64,000 nt of DNA from M3007 sp046316495 (GTDB lineage: Bacteria > Bacteroidota > Bacteroidia > Chitinophagales > Saprospiraceae). The first letter of the stretch is position 1, and each line of letters starts with the position of its first letter. Below are positions 42,100 through 51,488 of the stretch, piece after piece. The notes beneath the pieces were generated by a model. The model was not told where the DNA came from. It ran no database searches and was given only the letters and a program-made list of their open reading frames with translations. The position numbers were made by a program, and so were the translations under genes. The DNA is taken from NCBI GenBank assembly GCA_046316495.1, contig JBKDAM010000016.1, positions 11,064-75,063 on the forward strand. Direction: 5' to 3'.

Positions 42100-43302
42100 C
42101 TAATCCTTGATGGCTTTGATACCTGGCAGCTCCTTTCCTTCCATAAATTCCAGCATTGCCCCACCACCGGTAGAGACAAAACTCACCTTTTTGGCTAACT
42201 TAAGCTGATTCACGGCAGCGACGGAGTCTCCACCACCGACCATTGTGAACGCACCTTTTTTAGTGGCAGCGGCACAGGCTTTCGCAACAATTTTAGTCCC
42301 TTCGGCAAAAGCGGGCATTTCAAAAACGCCCATGGGCCCATTCCAAATAACGGTTTGACTTTTACGGATAATTCCTGCAAATTGTCTGGCAGCTTTGGGG
42401 CCGATATCCAGACCCATCCAACCGTTTGGAATCTGGTTACTGGCGGTTACTTGTACCTGGGCATCGGGTGCAAATCGGTCACCGCAGACAGAATCGCGGG
42501 GCAAAACCACTTTCACACCGGCATTTTTGGCTTTTTTCAAAAATTCCAGGGCGATTTTGATTTTATCTGCTTCTACCAAAGAGTTACCCACCGCTCCTTT
42601 TTTGGCGAGGAAGAATGTATAAGCCATCGCTCCACCGATGAGGATATTATCTGCGTAGTCGAGGAATTTTTCCAGCAACAAGATTTTGTCACTCACCTTG
42701 GATCCCCCCGTCACACAGGTAACGGGTTTAGCCGGTTGGTGCATAGCTCGGGTCGCGTTTTCGATTTCGCGCTCCATGAGGAAGCCGAAGGTTTTGTGTT
42801 GCGCATCGAAGAACTGGGCTACCACAGCGGTACTGGCATGGGCGCGGTGAGCGGTGCCGAAAGCATCATTCACGTATATATCCCCTAGAGCAGCCAGTTT
42901 TTTGGCAAATTCTTGGTCGCCCTTTTCTTCCTCTGAGTAGAACCGAGTATTTTCGAGTAGCAACACCTCCCCTGGTTTCAGGGCAGCGGATTTCTTGATT
43001 GCTTGTTTACCGATACAATCATCTGCAAAGTGCACCTTGGTTTTCAGCTTTTTTTTCAAATGCTTTACCAAGTGTTGCAGGGTAAACTTTTCGCGGTTAA
43101 TAGTACCGTCCTCGTTCTTTTTCTCCAGCGGACGGCCCAAGTGGGACATAATAATCACGGCTCCGCCCTGTTCGAGGATATGCTGGAGGGTTGGAAGTGC
43201 TTCCCGGATCCGGGTATCATCCGTGATTTTGAACTGCTTGTCGAGTGGAACATTAAAGTCCACCCGAACAAGCGCTTTTTTATCTTTAAAATCAAGTTTC
43301 AT
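42100..43302 (-). CDS. pgk: Phosphoglycerate kinase
   Basis: 400 residues. It transfers the acyl phosphate of 1,3-bisphosphoglycerate to ADP in glycolysis. Motifs are 'ALVRVDFNVPLD' at the N-terminus, 'IMSHLGRP', 'LENTRFYSEEEKGD', 'DAFGTAHRAHAST', 'GGSKVSDKI', 'VIWNGPMGVFEMPAFAEGT' and the C-terminal 'MVGGGDSVAAV' and 'FVSTGGGAMLEFM'. Full length. It is 22 bases downstream of gap, forming a glycolytic operon. Confidence 0.98.
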   Translation of the reverse strand: MKLDFKDKKALVRVDFNVPLDKQFKITDDTRIREALPTLQHILEQGGAVIIMSHLGRPLEKKNEDGTINREKFTLQHLVKHLKKKLKTKVHFADDCIGKQAIKKSAALKPGEVLLLENTRFYSEEEKGDQEFAKKLAALGDIYVNDAFGTAHRAHASTAVVAQFFDAQHKTFGFLMEREIENATRAMHQPAKPVTCVTGGSKVSDKILLLEKFLDYADNILIGGAMAYTFFLAKKGAVGNSLVEADKIKIALEFLKKAKNAGVKVVLPRDSVCGDRFAPDAQVQVTASNQIPNGWMGLDIGPKAARQFAGIIRKSQTVIWNGPMGVFEMPAFAEGTKIVAKACAAATKKGAFTMVGGGDSVAAVNQLKLAKKVSFVSTGGGAMLEFMEGKELPGIKAIKD

Positions 43303-43324
43303 GCTTGAGCAGTAGTGCAGTTCC

Positions 43325-44317
43325 TTAAATCATTGCAGCCAGTTCTGCCAAACGGGCAGAGTAGCCGGCCTCGTTGTCATACCAGCCTACGATACGGCAA
43401 GTATTGCCATTGGCCTGGGTCAAAGGCGCATCGAAAATACAGGAGTGCGTATTCCGGACGATATCGCCAGATACGATTTCGTCGGTATTGTACTCCAGGA
43501 TTCCCTTCAAGTGGCCTTCTGCTGCGGCTTTAAAAGCAGCATTGATCTCCTCGATGGTTGCAGGCTTTTTAAGGGTTGCCACTACATCGGTAACTGATCC
43601 CGTTGCCACTGGTACACGCATAGAGTGCGCTTCGATTTTTCCTTTCAAGTGAGGAACCACCATTACTACTGCTTTTGCGGCACCGGTGCTGGTAGGAACG
43701 ATGTTCTGGGCAGCAGCACGGGCACGGCGCAAGTCGCGGTGAGGACCATCCTGCAAGTTTTGATCAGAAGTATACGCGTGAATGGTGTTCATGAAGAACT
43801 GCTCTACCCCAAAGGCCTTTTCAAGGGTCAGGATCATTGGAACGAGGCAGTTGGTGGTGCAGGAAGCATTGGAGACGATCAAATCATCCGCTGTCATCTT
43901 ATCGTGGTTGGCACCGATTACGTACGTGGGTACGTCATCTGCCTTGGGTGGCGCTGACAAAACAACCCGCTTGGCACCGGCTTGGATGTGCAGGCCTGCT
44001 TTTTCCTTATCTAGGAAGATCCCCGTGCATTCCAATACCACATCTACCTGCATCTCTTTCCAAGGCAACTCCAAAGGATTGCGGACTGCCAAACCGGCAA
44101 TTTTATGACCATTTACGGTGATAGACGTGTCATCCGCTTCCACAGTACCCTCGAAACGACCATGCATGGTATCGTACTTAAGCAGGTGTGCAAGCGTGGC
44201 ATTGTCGGTCAAATCGTTGATTGCCACAACTTCAACATTCGGGTTTTTAACCAAATTGCGGAAAGTTAATCGGCCAATACGACCGAATCCGTTGATGGCG
44301 ATGCGTTTTTTTGCCAT
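43325..44317 (-). CDS. gap: Glyceraldehyde-3-phosphate dehydrogenase, type I
   Basis: 330 residues. It oxidises and phosphorylates glyceraldehyde-3-phosphate with NAD. The Rossmann motif is 'INGFGRIGR', the NAD-specificity Asp is in 'VAINDLTD', and the catalytic Cys153 is in 'SNASCTTNC'. 'GAAKAVVMVVPHLKGK' and 'WYDNEAGYSARL' are also standard. It is the first gene of gap-pgk, with a TACTTTTG promoter element at 44363-44370. Confidence 0.98.
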   Translation of the reverse strand: MAKKRIAINGFGRIGRLTFRNLVKNPNVEVVAINDLTDNATLAHLLKYDTMHGRFEGTVEADDTSITVNGHKIAGLAVRNPLELPWKEMQVDVVLECTGIFLDKEKAGLHIQAGAKRVVLSAPPKADDVPTYVIGANHDKMTADDLIVSNASCTTNCLVPMILTLEKAFGVEQFFMNTIHAYTSDQNLQDGPHRDLRRARAAAQNIVPTSTGAAKAVVMVVPHLKGKIEAHSMRVPVATGSVTDVVATLKKPATIEEINAAFKAAAEGHLKGILEYNTDEIVSGDIVRNTHSCIFDAPLTQANGNTCRIVGWYDNEAGYSARLAELAAMI

Positions 44318-44362
44318 TTTAAATCGTGTTAGATTTTAGCGATGAAAATTCAAAATTGTCCG

Positions 44363-44370
44363 CAAAAGTA
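44363..44370 (-). promoter_or_regulatory. Promoter -7 element of gap-pgk
   Basis: Minus strand TACTTTTG, matching TAnnTTTG, 45 bases upstream of gap. Confidence 0.55.
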
Positions 44371-44669
44371 CCCTTTTTTACCATATTCCACTACTACACC
44401 GTGGGAATTGTTCTAATTACAAGACAAATAAAATTGAGAATTTAATCGCTTCAATTCAAGGCATGCGCTCTTTCCTTTCTCCAAATCAAAATAATATTTC
44501 ACTCCTAACCTGAACAAAAAAATCAAAAGGAGCCTAGAGTCTTCTTATCCTCTATACCTTTCTTATTTTTAAACCAGGTAATATCTGAAAGAATGATTTC
44601 CACAAGCTCCCTTAGGAGTTATTTTTGTTTTGCCTCCCCTGCAAAAAGCGACTTTTATTCCAGACACCG

Positions 44670-44677
44670 TACCTTCG
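44670..44677 (+). promoter_or_regulatory. Putative -7 element of galK
   Basis: TACCTTCG, one base from TAnnTTTG, 19 bases before the GTG start of galK. Confidence 0.45.
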
Positions 44678-44696
44678 AAGTTTAAATTAAACGAAC

Positions 44697-45857
44697 GTGC
44701 AACAAGTATCCATCGCAACCTTTTACCAACAACAGTTCAATACCCGTCCGGCACTTCTAGTCCAGGCGCCTGGCAGAATCAATTTAATTGGGGAGCATAC
44801 CGACTACAACGCGGGCTTTGTTTTGCCTGGTGCGATCCAGCAATCCATCTGGCTGGCGATTGGGCCGCGCGAGGATACCCAGCTCCACTGCTATGCGATA
44901 GATTGGAAAGAATTTATACAGTTGGATGCAGAAGCGCTCTCCTTTCAAAAAGAAGCCTCCTGGGCCAGTTACCTCTTAGGGGTACTGGAGGAATTTAGGT
45001 TACTTGGTTCGCCGGCCAAGGGTTTAAACATTGCATTTGGAGGCAATATCCCCACCGGGGCAGGCCTTTCTTCCTCAGCAGCCTTGGTCAGTGCTATGGC
45101 GGTTGCCCTCAATGAACTCTTTGAGCAAGGAAAAAGTCGGCTGGAGTTAGCGCAGCTCGCTCAACGCGCCGAAAACAACTTTGTTGGAACCCAATGCGGG
45201 ATCATGGATATGTTTGCTTCATTGTTCGGGAAAGCAGGACAAGTACTCCAATTGGATTGTCGTGACTTGAGCGTTCGTTATTTTACGGTTCCGCAGGGAC
45301 CTTACAGCTGGGTACTGTTGGACTCTGGAGTTAAACACCGGCTCGTCGAAAGCGAATACAACACCCGGCGAGCGGAATGTGAAGCCGGGGTTGCCTACTT
45401 ACAAGAGGATGGTCTTCAGATTACCAGCCTTCGCGAGGTCACCAGGGAGGCCCTTATGAACCGTTCCAGCTTGTTGCCCGAAACGGTTTTTCGTCGCTGC
45501 TTATTTGTGGTTGAGGAAATAGAACGGGTGCAGCGCGCCTGCCAGTTACTCGAAGAAGGACAATTAGTGGAATTCGGTCGGTTGTTAACCGAATGCCACC
45601 GGGGATTAGACAGCCTATACGAGGTCTGCGTTCCCGAAACCAACTTTCTGGTTGAGCAGGCCATCTGCCGGGCAGGCGTACTGGGAGCCCGGCAGATGGG
45701 CGGTGGGTTTGGTGGTTGCGTATTGTGTCTCGTGGAAACAGAGATGCTTCCAGAGCTTATTCAGTCTTTGTCAAGCGTCTACCACTCCACCTTTGGCATT
45801 CAACTACTCCATTACCCGGTTCAACTCAGTGAAGGAGCACAGATTCTAAAGGATTAG
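44697..45857 (+). CDS. galK: Galactokinase
   Basis: 386 residues starting at a GTG codon; no ATG in a sensible position covers the conserved N-terminus. It is a GHMP kinase that phosphorylates galactose at C1 in the Leloir pathway. Motifs are the galactose signature 'GRINLIGEHTDYNAGFVLP', the ATP-binding 'GGNIPTGAGLSSSAALVSA', 'CGIMDMF' with the active-site Asp, and the C-terminal 'MGGGFGGC'. No other gal genes are adjacent. Its last 4 bases overlap the convergent gluconokinase-Gnd gene. Confidence 0.96.
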   Translation: MQQVSIATFYQQQFNTRPALLVQAPGRINLIGEHTDYNAGFVLPGAIQQSIWLAIGPREDTQLHCYAIDWKEFIQLDAEALSFQKEASWASYLLGVLEEFRLLGSPAKGLNIAFGGNIPTGAGLSSSAALVSAMAVALNELFEQGKSRLELAQLAQRAENNFVGTQCGIMDMFASLFGKAGQVLQLDCRDLSVRYFTVPQGPYSWVLLDSGVKHRLVESEYNTRRAECEAGVAYLQEDGLQITSLREVTREALMNRSSLLPETVFRRCLFVVEEIERVQRACQLLEEGQLVEFGRLLTECHRGLDSLYEVCVPETNFLVEQAICRAGVLGARQMGGGFGGCVLCLVETEMLPELIQSLSSVYHSTFGIQLLHYPVQLSEGAQILKD

Positions 45858-47746
45858 TCTGTTATCAACCAATCTGAATGTTGAGGCCCAGCTTTAGGTT
45901 GATCCTTCCTGGTATAGGTGTGTGCACCAAAGCAATCTCGCTGCGCCTGAATCAGGTTCATCGGAGAGTTGGGCTCCAGGTAGCCATGCAGAAAACTCAG
46001 TGCTGTCGATAGACATGGCATCGCTAATGCTTGTTGGTGGCCTTTCGTCAGGCATTCCGTCAGGCTTGCATGTCCTTCCATGGCATGTTCTAGCCATTCT
46101 CTTGATTCGAGCAGTGCGCCTTCAGTCGGAAACCGGCGGGCAAGTTCCTCCATTAAGGTAGATCGGATGATACAACCCCGGGTCCAGATACGCGCAACCT
46201 CCTTGAGGGAGAGGTTCCATTCATACGTTTCGGAGGCCGCTGCCAACAGCTGGAAGCCTTGGTGGTGGTTGACCAGCCGGGCGGTTCGGTAGGCTTTTCG
46301 CAGCTTATCCGGTTGAATTTCCTCCCGGACGATTTTGCGTGGAGCAAGGGAGGAGGCCCTCTTTCGTTCTGCGACAAAGGCAGATAAATAACGGGCGAAC
46401 AAAGCGGTACTCATCATGGTAGCCGGGACGCCCAGTTCGATGGCCGCCAGGCTTGCCCATCCTCCTGTACCTTTGTTGGAGGCGGCATCCAAGACCTTGT
46501 CTAATAACCACTCGCTGCCCTCCTTCTTTTGGAGAATTTGTTGGGTGATTTCCAGTAAATAGCTATCATCCCCTTTGGATTCCCAACTTTTAAACACGGC
46601 TGCGATGGCTTCTGGATCCAGTTCATTGCCCCGGCGCAGCAGGAAATAGCATTCAGCGAGGAGCTGCATTTCAGCATATTCAATCCCATTATGGACCATT
46701 TTTGCGAAATGGCCGGCACCACCAGGCCCCACCAGGCCGCAGGAAGTATAGGCATTTGCACCGACTGCGGAAATGGAGTGCAACACCTTTCCCACCAGCT
46801 CATACGCTTCCTTCGCTCCCCCCACCATGATGGCTGGGCCCCGCAAAGCACCTTGTTCGCCCCCTGAAATACCAACTCCTAACCAGTGAATACCCAACCC
46901 GGAGGCCATTTGCTGTCGACGTTCCGTGTCCAAAAAATAAGCATTGCCTCCATCCATCACCACATCACCAGGGGACAACAACGGCAGCAGCTCAGCTGCA
47001 ACCGCATCTGTTGCGGCACCTGCTTCTACCATCAATAAAATTTGACGAGGGGTTGCCAGAGAGGCAACAAATTCGGAAAGATCCTCAAAGGCAAGGGCTG
47101 ATTGAAGCTCCTTGTATTGCGCTACTGCAGCGGCAGCCACTCCTTCTTCTTTTCCTACTACCAACCGATTGTAAAGGGAAAGCCGGTGCCCTTTCTGGGC
47201 TAGATTCCGACTGAGATTGGTTCCCATGACTCCAAGACCAATTAGGCCGAATGATTGTTTCATATTGAGCTGTTGAATTAAAAAGTCTAGAACGGTTTCA
47301 AGGGGAGGTTCTATCCTTACCAGGATCGCATATTCTGGCACCTCCAATAAATCCAACTGTGACTGTAACAATTCGACTGGCATAAAATGGTCTTTCCGCC
47401 TCCTCATTCGCTCCTTAATCACGGCCGGGTCACCCTCCAACAACACCCATCTGACAGGGACCCGTAGCCCCTTTCGTAAACGCTGCCGATACTGCTCTTT
47501 CAATCCAGAGCAAGCAAATACACCTGCTTTGATCCGCTTTGCCTGCTCATTGATCGCCTCCAGCCACCCTTCCCGATCCTCATCGGTCAACGGAATTCCC
47601 GCAGCCATTTTCTCAATATTCGAGGAGGAATGAAAGGCATCTCCATAAAAAAAGGGCCAATTTAACCGCTCCGCCAGCCGCTGGCCGACAGTGGTCTTCC
47701 CAGAACCAGACACTCCAAGCACAAAAAGAATCATACTCCCATTCAC
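45854..47746 (-). CDS. Gluconokinase / 6-phosphogluconate dehydrogenase fusion
   Basis: 630 residues. Residues 1-161 are a complete gluconokinase (GntK-like) with P-loop GVSGSGKT (11-18), 'PFFYGDAFHSSSNIEKMAAG', 'CSGLKEQYRQRLR' and 'RRKDHFMPVELLQSQLDLLE'. Residues 162-630 are a full-length NADP-type 6-phosphogluconate dehydrogenase with 'FGLIGLGVMGTNLSRNLA', 'GISGGEQGALRGP', the catalytic Lys in 'KMVHNGIEYAEMQ', and 'NKGTGGWASLAAIELG'. The joint has no stop or frameshift: codon 161 (Asn) runs directly into Met162. Together the two parts turn gluconate into ribulose-5-phosphate, consecutive steps. A second start at Met162 could also give Gnd alone. It is convergent with galK. Confidence 0.93.
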   Translation of the reverse strand: MNGSMILFVLGVSGSGKTTVGQRLAERLNWPFFYGDAFHSSSNIEKMAAGIPLTDEDREGWLEAINEQAKRIKAGVFACSGLKEQYRQRLRKGLRVPVRWVLLEGDPAVIKERMRRRKDHFMPVELLQSQLDLLEVPEYAILVRIEPPLETVLDFLIQQLNMKQSFGLIGLGVMGTNLSRNLAQKGHRLSLYNRLVVGKEEGVAAAAVAQYKELQSALAFEDLSEFVASLATPRQILLMVEAGAATDAVAAELLPLLSPGDVVMDGGNAYFLDTERRQQMASGLGIHWLGVGISGGEQGALRGPAIMVGGAKEAYELVGKVLHSISAVGANAYTSCGLVGPGGAGHFAKMVHNGIEYAEMQLLAECYFLLRRGNELDPEAIAAVFKSWESKGDDSYLLEITQQILQKKEGSEWLLDKVLDAASNKGTGGWASLAAIELGVPATMMSTALFARYLSAFVAERKRASSLAPRKIVREEIQPDKLRKAYRTARLVNHHQGFQLLAAASETYEWNLSLKEVARIWTRGCIIRSTLMEELARRFPTEGALLESREWLEHAMEGHASLTECLTKGHQQALAMPCLSTALSFLHGYLEPNSPMNLIQAQRDCFGAHTYTRKDQPKAGPQHSDWLITD

Positions 47747-47775
47747 CTAGATAGCTTATCCTATAACCAGCCTAT

Positions 47776-50658
47776 CTAGAACGAGAGGCGTTCTTTCAAA
47801 AACTGGCCTGTATAACTATTTTCTACTTCCATTAAACCCGCAGGTGGCCCTTCATACACCAAAGATCCACCCTTGGTGCCCCCTTCCGGACCCAGATCAA
47901 TCACCCAATCGGCCGATTTGATGACGTCCAAGTTGTGCTCTACCACCAATACCGTATGCCCCTTTTCCACCAAGGCATTCATGGCATTCAACAATTTCTG
48001 AATGTCGTGAAAATGCAAACCGGTGGTTGGCTCGTCAAAAATAAAGAAAATATGACCAGCAGCATGATCTTTTATCAAAAAAGAGGCCAATTTGACGCGT
48101 TGCGCCTCCCCTCCCGATAACGTGCTGGAGGACTGTCCTAACTGAACATAACCCAATCCAACATCCATCAAAGGTTGTAAACGGGCTACAATTTCTTTTT
48201 GTTGCTTAAAAAATTCCAAGGCTTCTTCAATACTGAGCTTCAAAACCTCGTAGATCGATTTTCCTTGCACGGTTACATCTAACACCTCATTCCTGAATCG
48301 CCGACCCTTACATTCTTCACATTCCAGGTGAACATCCGCTAAAAATTGCATTTCCACCACCTGTTCTCCTTCTCCTTTACACGCCTCACACCGCCCACCT
48401 TCTACGTTAAAACTAAAGTGTTTCGGTAAAAAACCACGCACTTTGCTCATGGGCTGGTTAGCAAACAAGTCTCGAATATAATCATACGCCTTCACGTACG
48501 TAACAGGATTAGATCGGCTACTTCTTCCGATCGGGCTTTGATTAATAAACTCCACTGCGGTTATTTTTCGAACCGGGCCTTCTAATTGCTCAAAAATTCC
48601 GGGCACCCGGGTGGAGGGCTCGGGCAGATGCTGCTGCAATGCGGGAGCTAAAATATCCCGAACCAAGGTTGTTTTTCCGGAACCGGAAACCCCACTCACT
48701 ACCACTAAGCTGTTCAAAGGAATCCGGACATTTACCCCTTTCAGGTTATGTTGCCGAGCGCCTTTTAACTCTAGGAACGAACTTGGCACCCTGCCAGCTC
48801 CTGGGAGTTGGATACGGCGGGCACCACTTAGGTATTGGGCGGTCAAACTGTGTGGAGCCGTCTTTTCCAGTTCGGAATACTGGCCTGCAAACACCAGGTT
48901 GCCTCCGTGGATACCTGCTTCAGGCCCCATATCCACCAAAAAATCTGCTTGGCGAATCACCTCCTCCTCATGCTCTACCACCACGACCGTATTTCCAAGA
49001 TCCCTCAAACGCTTTAACACACTTACTAAGCGCGCGGTGTCCCTTGGATGCAATCCCACAGATGGCTCGTCCAGCAGGTACATAGAAGCGGTCAGGTTAC
49101 TTCCTAAGGTCCGAGTCAAGTGGATACGCTGAGTTTCCCCACCGGAAAGGGTGCTACTGACCCGCTCCAAGGTTAAATACCCCAAGCCAAGCTCCACCAT
49201 GAAATCAATCCGCGTATTTAACTCATATAACAATCGCTTGGCTACCTGTTGCTCAAATGTTGTCAACTGCAAGCCCTTAAAATACGCTTGTAGTTCCTCC
49301 AAGGGCATCACCGTCAACTCATTGATGCGCTTGCTCGTCTCTGGATGCCCTACCCGAACACAATTGGCCTCCATCCGCAAACGAGCCCCTCCACAATCCG
49401 GACAAGTGGTTCTTCCACGGTAGCGGGACAACATTACTCGGTTTTGTATCTTATACGTTTTGGTCTCCAGTTCTTTAAAAAAGCTGTCCAGCCCTTGAAA
49501 ATAACTGTTTCCTTTCCACACCAATTGCTGTTGCTCTTTGCTAAGCAGATTCCAGGGCTCATGCACTGGAAAACCGAATCGGTGGGCATGCGTCAAGAGT
49601 GGACTCAGCCACTCTGAACTCTTTTCACCCCGCCACGGTACAATGGCCCCCTCGTAAACACTTTTGCTGGCATCCGGGATGACCTTTTCCGGATCAATCC
49701 CTAAGACTTTGCCATAGCCCTCACAAGTGGGACAGGCCCCGTATGGATTATTATAGTTAAACAGTTGAGGCGTTGGCTCCGGAAACTCCATTCCGTCCAG
49801 TTCAAATCGGTTATTAAAAAAGGCAACCGCTCCTCCCAATACCCGAATAGTACATTCGCCCTCGCTTTCAAAAAAACAAGTATTCACGGAATCGGCTAGT
49901 CGCATCCAATCGCTCTCAACGGAAAGCGGAAGGGCAAACCGATCCACGAGCAAAAACAATCGATCGCGGTATTGAAAGGCAGGAGTGCTTAGCTCACCCA
50001 GATCAGAGGAGTATTCACCCTCCAGGACCCCTTCAATGGAGAGCACCTGTTCTTCAAGAGCCACCCTGGTATATCCTTTTTGAAGGAGCAGGTTAAGTTC
50101 TTGTTGTAGGCTGCGTTCTTTATATTTTTTGGGAAAAGGCATTAAGATGTAGCCTCGACTCCCTTCTGGAAGTTCCTTAAGGTAATCAATCACATCGGTC
50201 ACCTCGTGTTTCTTGACTACTCCACCGCTGATAGGAGAATAAAAAGTACCCACCCGGGCGTACAACAAGCGCAGATAGTCCAGGATTTCGGTCATAGAAC
50301 CGACGGTGGAACGGTTATTTCCAGTGGTTACCTTCTGCTCAATAGCGATGGCTGGACAAATTCCCCGGATGTAGTCTACATCCGGTTTTTTCATTCTCCC
50401 CAAAAACTGACGGGCGTAGCTGGACAAACTTTCCACGTACCGGCGTTGACCCTCTGCGTACAAGGTATCCATGGTAATACTGGATTTTCCGGATCCAGAT
50501 ACTCCAGTGACTACAACCAGCTGATTTTTCGGGATTTTCAGGTCCACGTTGCGCAGGTTATTGGTCCTCGCCCCTTTGATACTGATGTGCCGGGTATCTA
50601 CCAGGTCGTCCAAAGGAGGAGCAACTTGTTCTTCCGCACGATCGATTGCATTTGACAT
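47776..50658 (-). CDS. uvrA: Excinuclease ABC subunit A
   Basis: A 960-residue damage-recognition ATPase of nucleotide excision repair. The first ABC module has Walker A 'GVSGSGKSS' (52-60) and 'LSGGETQRIHL'. Zinc-binding Cys pairs are in 'CPTCEGYGKV' and 'CPDCGGARLR'. The second module has 'GVSGSGKTTL', the zinc module 'CEACKGEGEQVVEM' with 'CEECKGRRF', and 'LSGGEAQRVKLA'. Full length, with both signature motifs. It follows the small gene at 50713-51198 by 54 bases and is probably co-transcribed with it. Confidence 0.98.
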   Translation of the reverse strand: MSNAIDRAEEQVAPPLDDLVDTRHISIKGARTNNLRNVDLKIPKNQLVVVTGVSGSGKSSITMDTLYAEGQRRYVESLSSYARQFLGRMKKPDVDYIRGICPAIAIEQKVTTGNNRSTVGSMTEILDYLRLLYARVGTFYSPISGGVVKKHEVTDVIDYLKELPEGSRGYILMPFPKKYKERSLQQELNLLLQKGYTRVALEEQVLSIEGVLEGEYSSDLGELSTPAFQYRDRLFLLVDRFALPLSVESDWMRLADSVNTCFFESEGECTIRVLGGAVAFFNNRFELDGMEFPEPTPQLFNYNNPYGACPTCEGYGKVLGIDPEKVIPDASKSVYEGAIVPWRGEKSSEWLSPLLTHAHRFGFPVHEPWNLLSKEQQQLVWKGNSYFQGLDSFFKELETKTYKIQNRVMLSRYRGRTTCPDCGGARLRMEANCVRVGHPETSKRINELTVMPLEELQAYFKGLQLTTFEQQVAKRLLYELNTRIDFMVELGLGYLTLERVSSTLSGGETQRIHLTRTLGSNLTASMYLLDEPSVGLHPRDTARLVSVLKRLRDLGNTVVVVEHEEEVIRQADFLVDMGPEAGIHGGNLVFAGQYSELEKTAPHSLTAQYLSGARRIQLPGAGRVPSSFLELKGARQHNLKGVNVRIPLNSLVVVSGVSGSGKTTLVRDILAPALQQHLPEPSTRVPGIFEQLEGPVRKITAVEFINQSPIGRSSRSNPVTYVKAYDYIRDLFANQPMSKVRGFLPKHFSFNVEGGRCEACKGEGEQVVEMQFLADVHLECEECKGRRFRNEVLDVTVQGKSIYEVLKLSIEEALEFFKQQKEIVARLQPLMDVGLGYVQLGQSSSTLSGGEAQRVKLASFLIKDHAAGHIFFIFDEPTTGLHFHDIQKLLNAMNALVEKGHTVLVVEHNLDVIKSADWVIDLGPEGGTKGGSLVYEGPPAGLMEVENSYTGQFLKERLSF

Positions 50659-50712
50659 AGGTTTTATTTGTTCAAGGATCTACAAAAAAGGGCACCGCAC
50701 CCGTTGAATCAA

Positions 50713-51198
50713 TTACTGGTCACCGGAGACAATTCGTCCGTTCGGCAGGATTTCCAGAACCCTGGTCCGAGTACTTTCCGGGTCATATAGTTCAGTGTCT
50801 GACAATCCTTCCGCGATCAAGATGGAAAAATCGGTATCGATAGTTGCCACTGCCCGCCGAATGGCTGCTCCTTTTACTTGGGTGTACGAAATAACTTGCC
50901 GGTCAAGCGGTTCCCCTTTTGCCGAAAAAACAGCCAAAACGTATTGGTAATTCAGGAGTTCCGCCTTCCACCATACCAACCCTACATATTGCTCTTCAGT
51001 AACAAAAGAGAAACAAGGCACATATTCGGTGAACTCATCTTGTGGTCCTCCATCCAAAGACGCGATAAATTGCTCGATCATTTCAGCCGACAAAGGCTGA
51101 TTTTCGGTACTAAATACATGATGGGCCTCTTCGCCCAGGGTTAACGGCAATTCAACCGTAGGAAATCGATTTAAAAATTCACCAAATTCGAGTGGCAT
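50713..51198 (-). CDS. Small cytoplasmic protein of unknown function upstream of uvrA
   Basis: 161 residues, acidic, without signal peptide or membrane segment. Middle region 'QYVGLVWWKAELLNYQYVLAV' and 'RAVATIDTDFSILIAEG' suggest a compact alpha/beta domain. I do not recognise it. It lies 54 bases upstream of uvrA in the same direction and has its own promoter (51368-51375), so uvrA may be transcribed with it. Confidence 0.65.
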   Translation of the reverse strand: MPLEFGEFLNRFPTVELPLTLGEEAHHVFSTENQPLSAEMIEQFIASLDGGPQDEFTEYVPCFSFVTEEQYVGLVWWKAELLNYQYVLAVFSAKGEPLDRQVISYTQVKGAAIRRAVATIDTDFSILIAEGLSDTELYDPESTRTRVLEILPNGRIVSGDQ

Positions 51199-51367
51199 AG
51201 GTATGGTATTTGAAAATTCCGCTGGCTCTTTTCATGACAACCTGAAGGAAAAAGAAAAAACCGCTCCAAAAGCCTACTCCCTTTAATCAATTCCTCCCGC
51301 TCTAACTTTTGATCAGCCCTCCTCCCCTTTTCCGCATAATTGCACATGTATTCCCAACATAAGCCGG

Positions 51368-51375
51368 CAAAGATA
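51368..51375 (-). promoter_or_regulatory. Promoter -7 element of the 50713-uvrA unit
   Basis: Minus strand TATCTTTG, exact TAnnTTTG, about 170 bases upstream of the start at 51198. Confidence 0.5.
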
Positions 51376-51474
51376 CGAGAAAATGGGGAACGACCGAAAC
51401 GTCTCCACGACCGAATACGTAAAAAGTGCCACACTGCACCCTGACCAGATGCGCAACAATCCATAAAAGTGTCC

Positions 51475-51482
51475 TAACTTTG
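51475..51482 (+). promoter_or_regulatory. Promoter -7 element next to the glycosyltransferase start (leaderless)
   Basis: TAACTTTG, exact TAnnTTTG, ends 6 bases before the ATG at 51489; transcription probably starts at the start codon. Confidence 0.55.
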
Positions 51483-51488
51483 CGGCAC

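Larger units (their letters stand above)
44318..44696. other. Divergent intergenic region between gap and galK
   Basis: 379 bases. It holds the gap promoter (minus, 44363-44370) and the galK promoter (plus, 44670-44677). The middle is AT-rich without a supported gene or clear hairpin. Confidence 0.55.

Noticed and set aside
47230..47270. Gluconokinase and Gnd as two separate genes
   Set aside because: There is no stop codon between the domains and the frame is the same; a single fusion gene is the direct reading, though an internal start remains possible.
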